From Bryobacterales bacterium (GTDB lineage Bacteria > Acidobacteriota > Terriglobia > Bryobacterales > UBA6623), in contig JAJDTX010000166.1 in NCBI GenBank assembly GCA_022826925.1, positions 1 to 34,157 on the forward strand: a DNA stretch of 34,157 nucleotides. Reading direction: 5' to 3'. Position numbers and translations under genes: made by a program. Positions 33,304 to 34,157 of the stretch are shown in pieces; positions within the stretch are counted from its first letter, which is position 1; each line of letters opens with the position of its first letter. Under the pieces are notes generated by a model. That model was given only the letters and a program-made list of their open reading frames with translations. It had not been told where the DNA came from and made no database searches.

Positions 33304-33992
33304 CAGTAGGCGACGATCTCCCCGCCGGGGATCTTCTTCCGCAGGTTCGGGCCCAAGTCCAGAGGATGGTCGTAGCCGGGCAGGATCTCGCCCCCGGGGG
33401 AGTAGTACGGCCCGATATCGCACGCCATCGATCCGCCGCCCTTCTCTACAAACGTGATCTTGGTCACCAGCTTGGCCGACTTGTATCCGTACTTCGACGG
33501 CGCCAGCAGGCGCAACGGCGCGCCGTGCTGGTCGGTCAGCGGCTGGCCGGCCATCTCCAGGCACATCATCACGCCGGGCTCCGCCATCTCGTCGAGCGAC
33601 ATGTACTCGTACCACTTGTCCGCACAGTCGATGCGGACAGACTTCGCCTTGGCCAGAGGCTTGACTTCCTCTACCAGTTCGTCGAAGCGGAATCCTCCCC
33701 ACGTCGTGCGGGCCGACCAACATTGCACGCACTTCAGGCGCTTGGACTGCTCGAATCTGGGGTAGGAGCGCAGCCTGTCCATCTCGAACCGTTGCGGCTT
33801 CTCGACCAGCCCGCCGACTTCGAGACGATACGTGCTCTTGTCAATCGGCGGCACGGGGTTGTACCACATGATCCTGAAGCCAAGTTCGTCCGGTGTGTCC
33901 GTGGGCAGCAGGATCCTGCCTTGGGAAGCGGCCCGCTCTGCCGGGACAGTCGCGGCGGCGGCCGCAGCGGTCATGAAGCGACGGCGGTTCAT
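33303..33992 (-). CDS. Tat-exported molybdopterin oxidoreductase (sulfite oxidase/MsrP-like)
   Basis: A 229-residue protein with a Tat signal (MNRRRFMTAAAAAATVPA) and an oxidoreductase molybdopterin-binding domain (PF00174-like). Visible features are PVPPIDKSTYRLEVGGLVEKP, the molybdenum-ligand region LKC88-VQCWSARTTWGGFRFDEL (Cys88 aligned with the Mo-binding Cys of MsrP CVEAWS), and EYMSLDEM, MCLEMAGQPLTDQHGAPLRLL and GYKSAKLVTKITF. There is no dimerisation domain, as in MsrP-type enzymes. It probably reduces or oxidises a sulfur compound, or methionine sulfoxide, in the periplasm. No MsrQ-like heme membrane subunit follows; the next gene is DUF1501 with a one-base overlap. The gene before it is a response regulator 33 bases upstream. 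Confidence 0.9.
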   Translation of the reverse strand: MNRRRFMTAAAAAATVPAERAASQGRILLPTDTPDELGFRIMWYNPVPPIDKSTYRLEVGGLVEKPQRFEMDRLRSYPRFEQSKRLKCVQCWSARTTWGGFRFDELVEEVKPLAKAKSVRIDCADKWYEYMSLDEMAEPGVMMCLEMAGQPLTDQHGAPLRLLAPSKYGYKSAKLVTKITFVEKGGGSMACDIGPYYSPGGEILPGYDHPLDLGPNLRKKIPGGEIVAY

Positions 33993-34002
33993 GCCTGCCT
34001 TG

Positions 34003-34008
34003 AGTCTA
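34003..34008 (-). promoter_or_regulatory. Candidate -10 box (TAGACT) of the molybdo-oxidoreductase gene
   Basis: TAGACT on the minus strand ends 10 bases before ATG 33992, within the 33-base gap after the response regulator stop. An AAGG stretch in between could also serve as a Shine-Dalgarno site. Confidence 0.3.
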
Positions 34009-34025
34009 TCAGCAGGGAGTGGGAC

Positions 34026-34157
34026 CTAGCTGCGCTCCTTCGGATCAAAGATATATCCGATACCGTGCCGCGTGATGATCCACCGCGGCTTGCGCGAATC
34101 GTCCTCGATCTTCTGCCGGAGCCAGCCGACATGCACGTCGACCGTCCTGGTCGAGAC
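34026..34157 (-). CDS. OmpR/PhoB-type response regulator, C-terminal end (partial)
   Basis: The window's end cuts this minus-strand gene; 43 codons and a TAG stop (34026-34028) are present. The residues read [20 protein letters not shown], then [17 protein letters not shown], then DPKERS. This is the recognition helix and C-terminal hairpin of an OmpR/PhoB winged-helix DNA-binding domain (family consensus SRTVDVHIxxLRxKIExDPxxPxxIxTVRGxGYxF), here with RHGIGY instead of VRGVGY. The receiver domain and any sensor kinase lie outside. It ends 33 bases before the molybdo-oxidoreductase start. Confidence 0.88.
   Translation of the reverse strand, partial: VSTRTVDVHVGWLRQKIEDDSRKPRWIITRHGIGYIFDPKERS

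Noticed and set aside
1..34157. CRISPR arrays, rRNA, intact insertion sequences or prophage genes
   Set aside because: No regularly spaced repeats, rRNA motifs, complete transposase or phage structural genes were seen on either strand.

Overview
The window is GC-rich, gene-dense chromosomal DNA from an uncultured-type bacterium. The gene families point to Acidobacteriota (Bryobacter/Solibacter- or Vicinamibacter-like), with Planctomycetota a weaker alternative. The evidence is VCBS/FG-GAP plus ASPIC/UnbV proteins, a PmoA-like DUF6807 protein, a PVC-type membrane-bound dehydrogenase with a planctomycete-type heme domain, DUF1501, a NIPSNAP protein, five S1 sulfatases and a UGA-containing AhpD-like gene. 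The lineage is an inference from family content; there is no rRNA or marker gene here.

Layout. 1-3.1 kb (+): the tail of a decayed beta-lactamase-family gene, a secreted DUF6807 protein, a small zincin-type metalloprotease and an acyl-CoA dehydrogenase. 3.2-10.9 kb (-): a tightly coupled three-gene operon read from 10864 down to 3185, encoding a TPR/VCBS/UnbV protein, a membrane pentaheme cytochrome with TPRs, and a VCBS/UnbV protein. 11.2-12.4 kb (+): an SPFH-domain membrane protein and a ribbon-helix-helix protein behind a promoter whose spacer is a near-perfect palindrome. 12.6-17.7 kb: a zinc-ribbon fragment, a Kelch protein, sulfatase 1, an orphan hypothetical gene, a PIN-toxin remnant and an LCM-type methyltransferase. 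17.9-25.1 kb: a tandem NIPSNAP protein, sulfatases 2, 3 and 4, a small secreted beta-barrel-like protein and an IS1595 transposase remnant. 25.3-31.3 kb (+): a secreted triple-RidA protein overlapping a PVC-type dehydrogenase/HEAT/cytochrome protein, then sulfatase 5. 31.5-32.1 kb (+): an AhpD-like peroxidase-family gene interrupted only by an in-frame UGA at the second Cys of its CxxC site and followed by a bacterial SECIS-like hairpin, so a probable selenoprotein. 32.1-34.2 kb (-): the 3' end of an OmpR/PhoB-type response regulator, a Tat-exported molybdopterin oxidoreductase and a DUF1501 protein.

How it may work together. Most products carry Sec, Tat or lipoprotein signals, so this is an envelope/periplasm-heavy region. 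The sulfatases suggest removal of sulfate from sulfated glycans. The multiheme cytochrome, PVC dehydrogenase and molybdo-enzyme suggest periplasmic oxidation and electron transfer. The recognisable decayed fragments (beta-lactamase tail, PIN toxin tail, IS1595 transposase, probably a zinc ribbon) indicate past insertions and gene loss.

The two most notable signals are the CxxU selenoprotein candidate and a recurrent TANNNT box 6-10 bases before start codons that lack a clear Shine-Dalgarno site. The second suggests leaderless or very short-leader transcripts.
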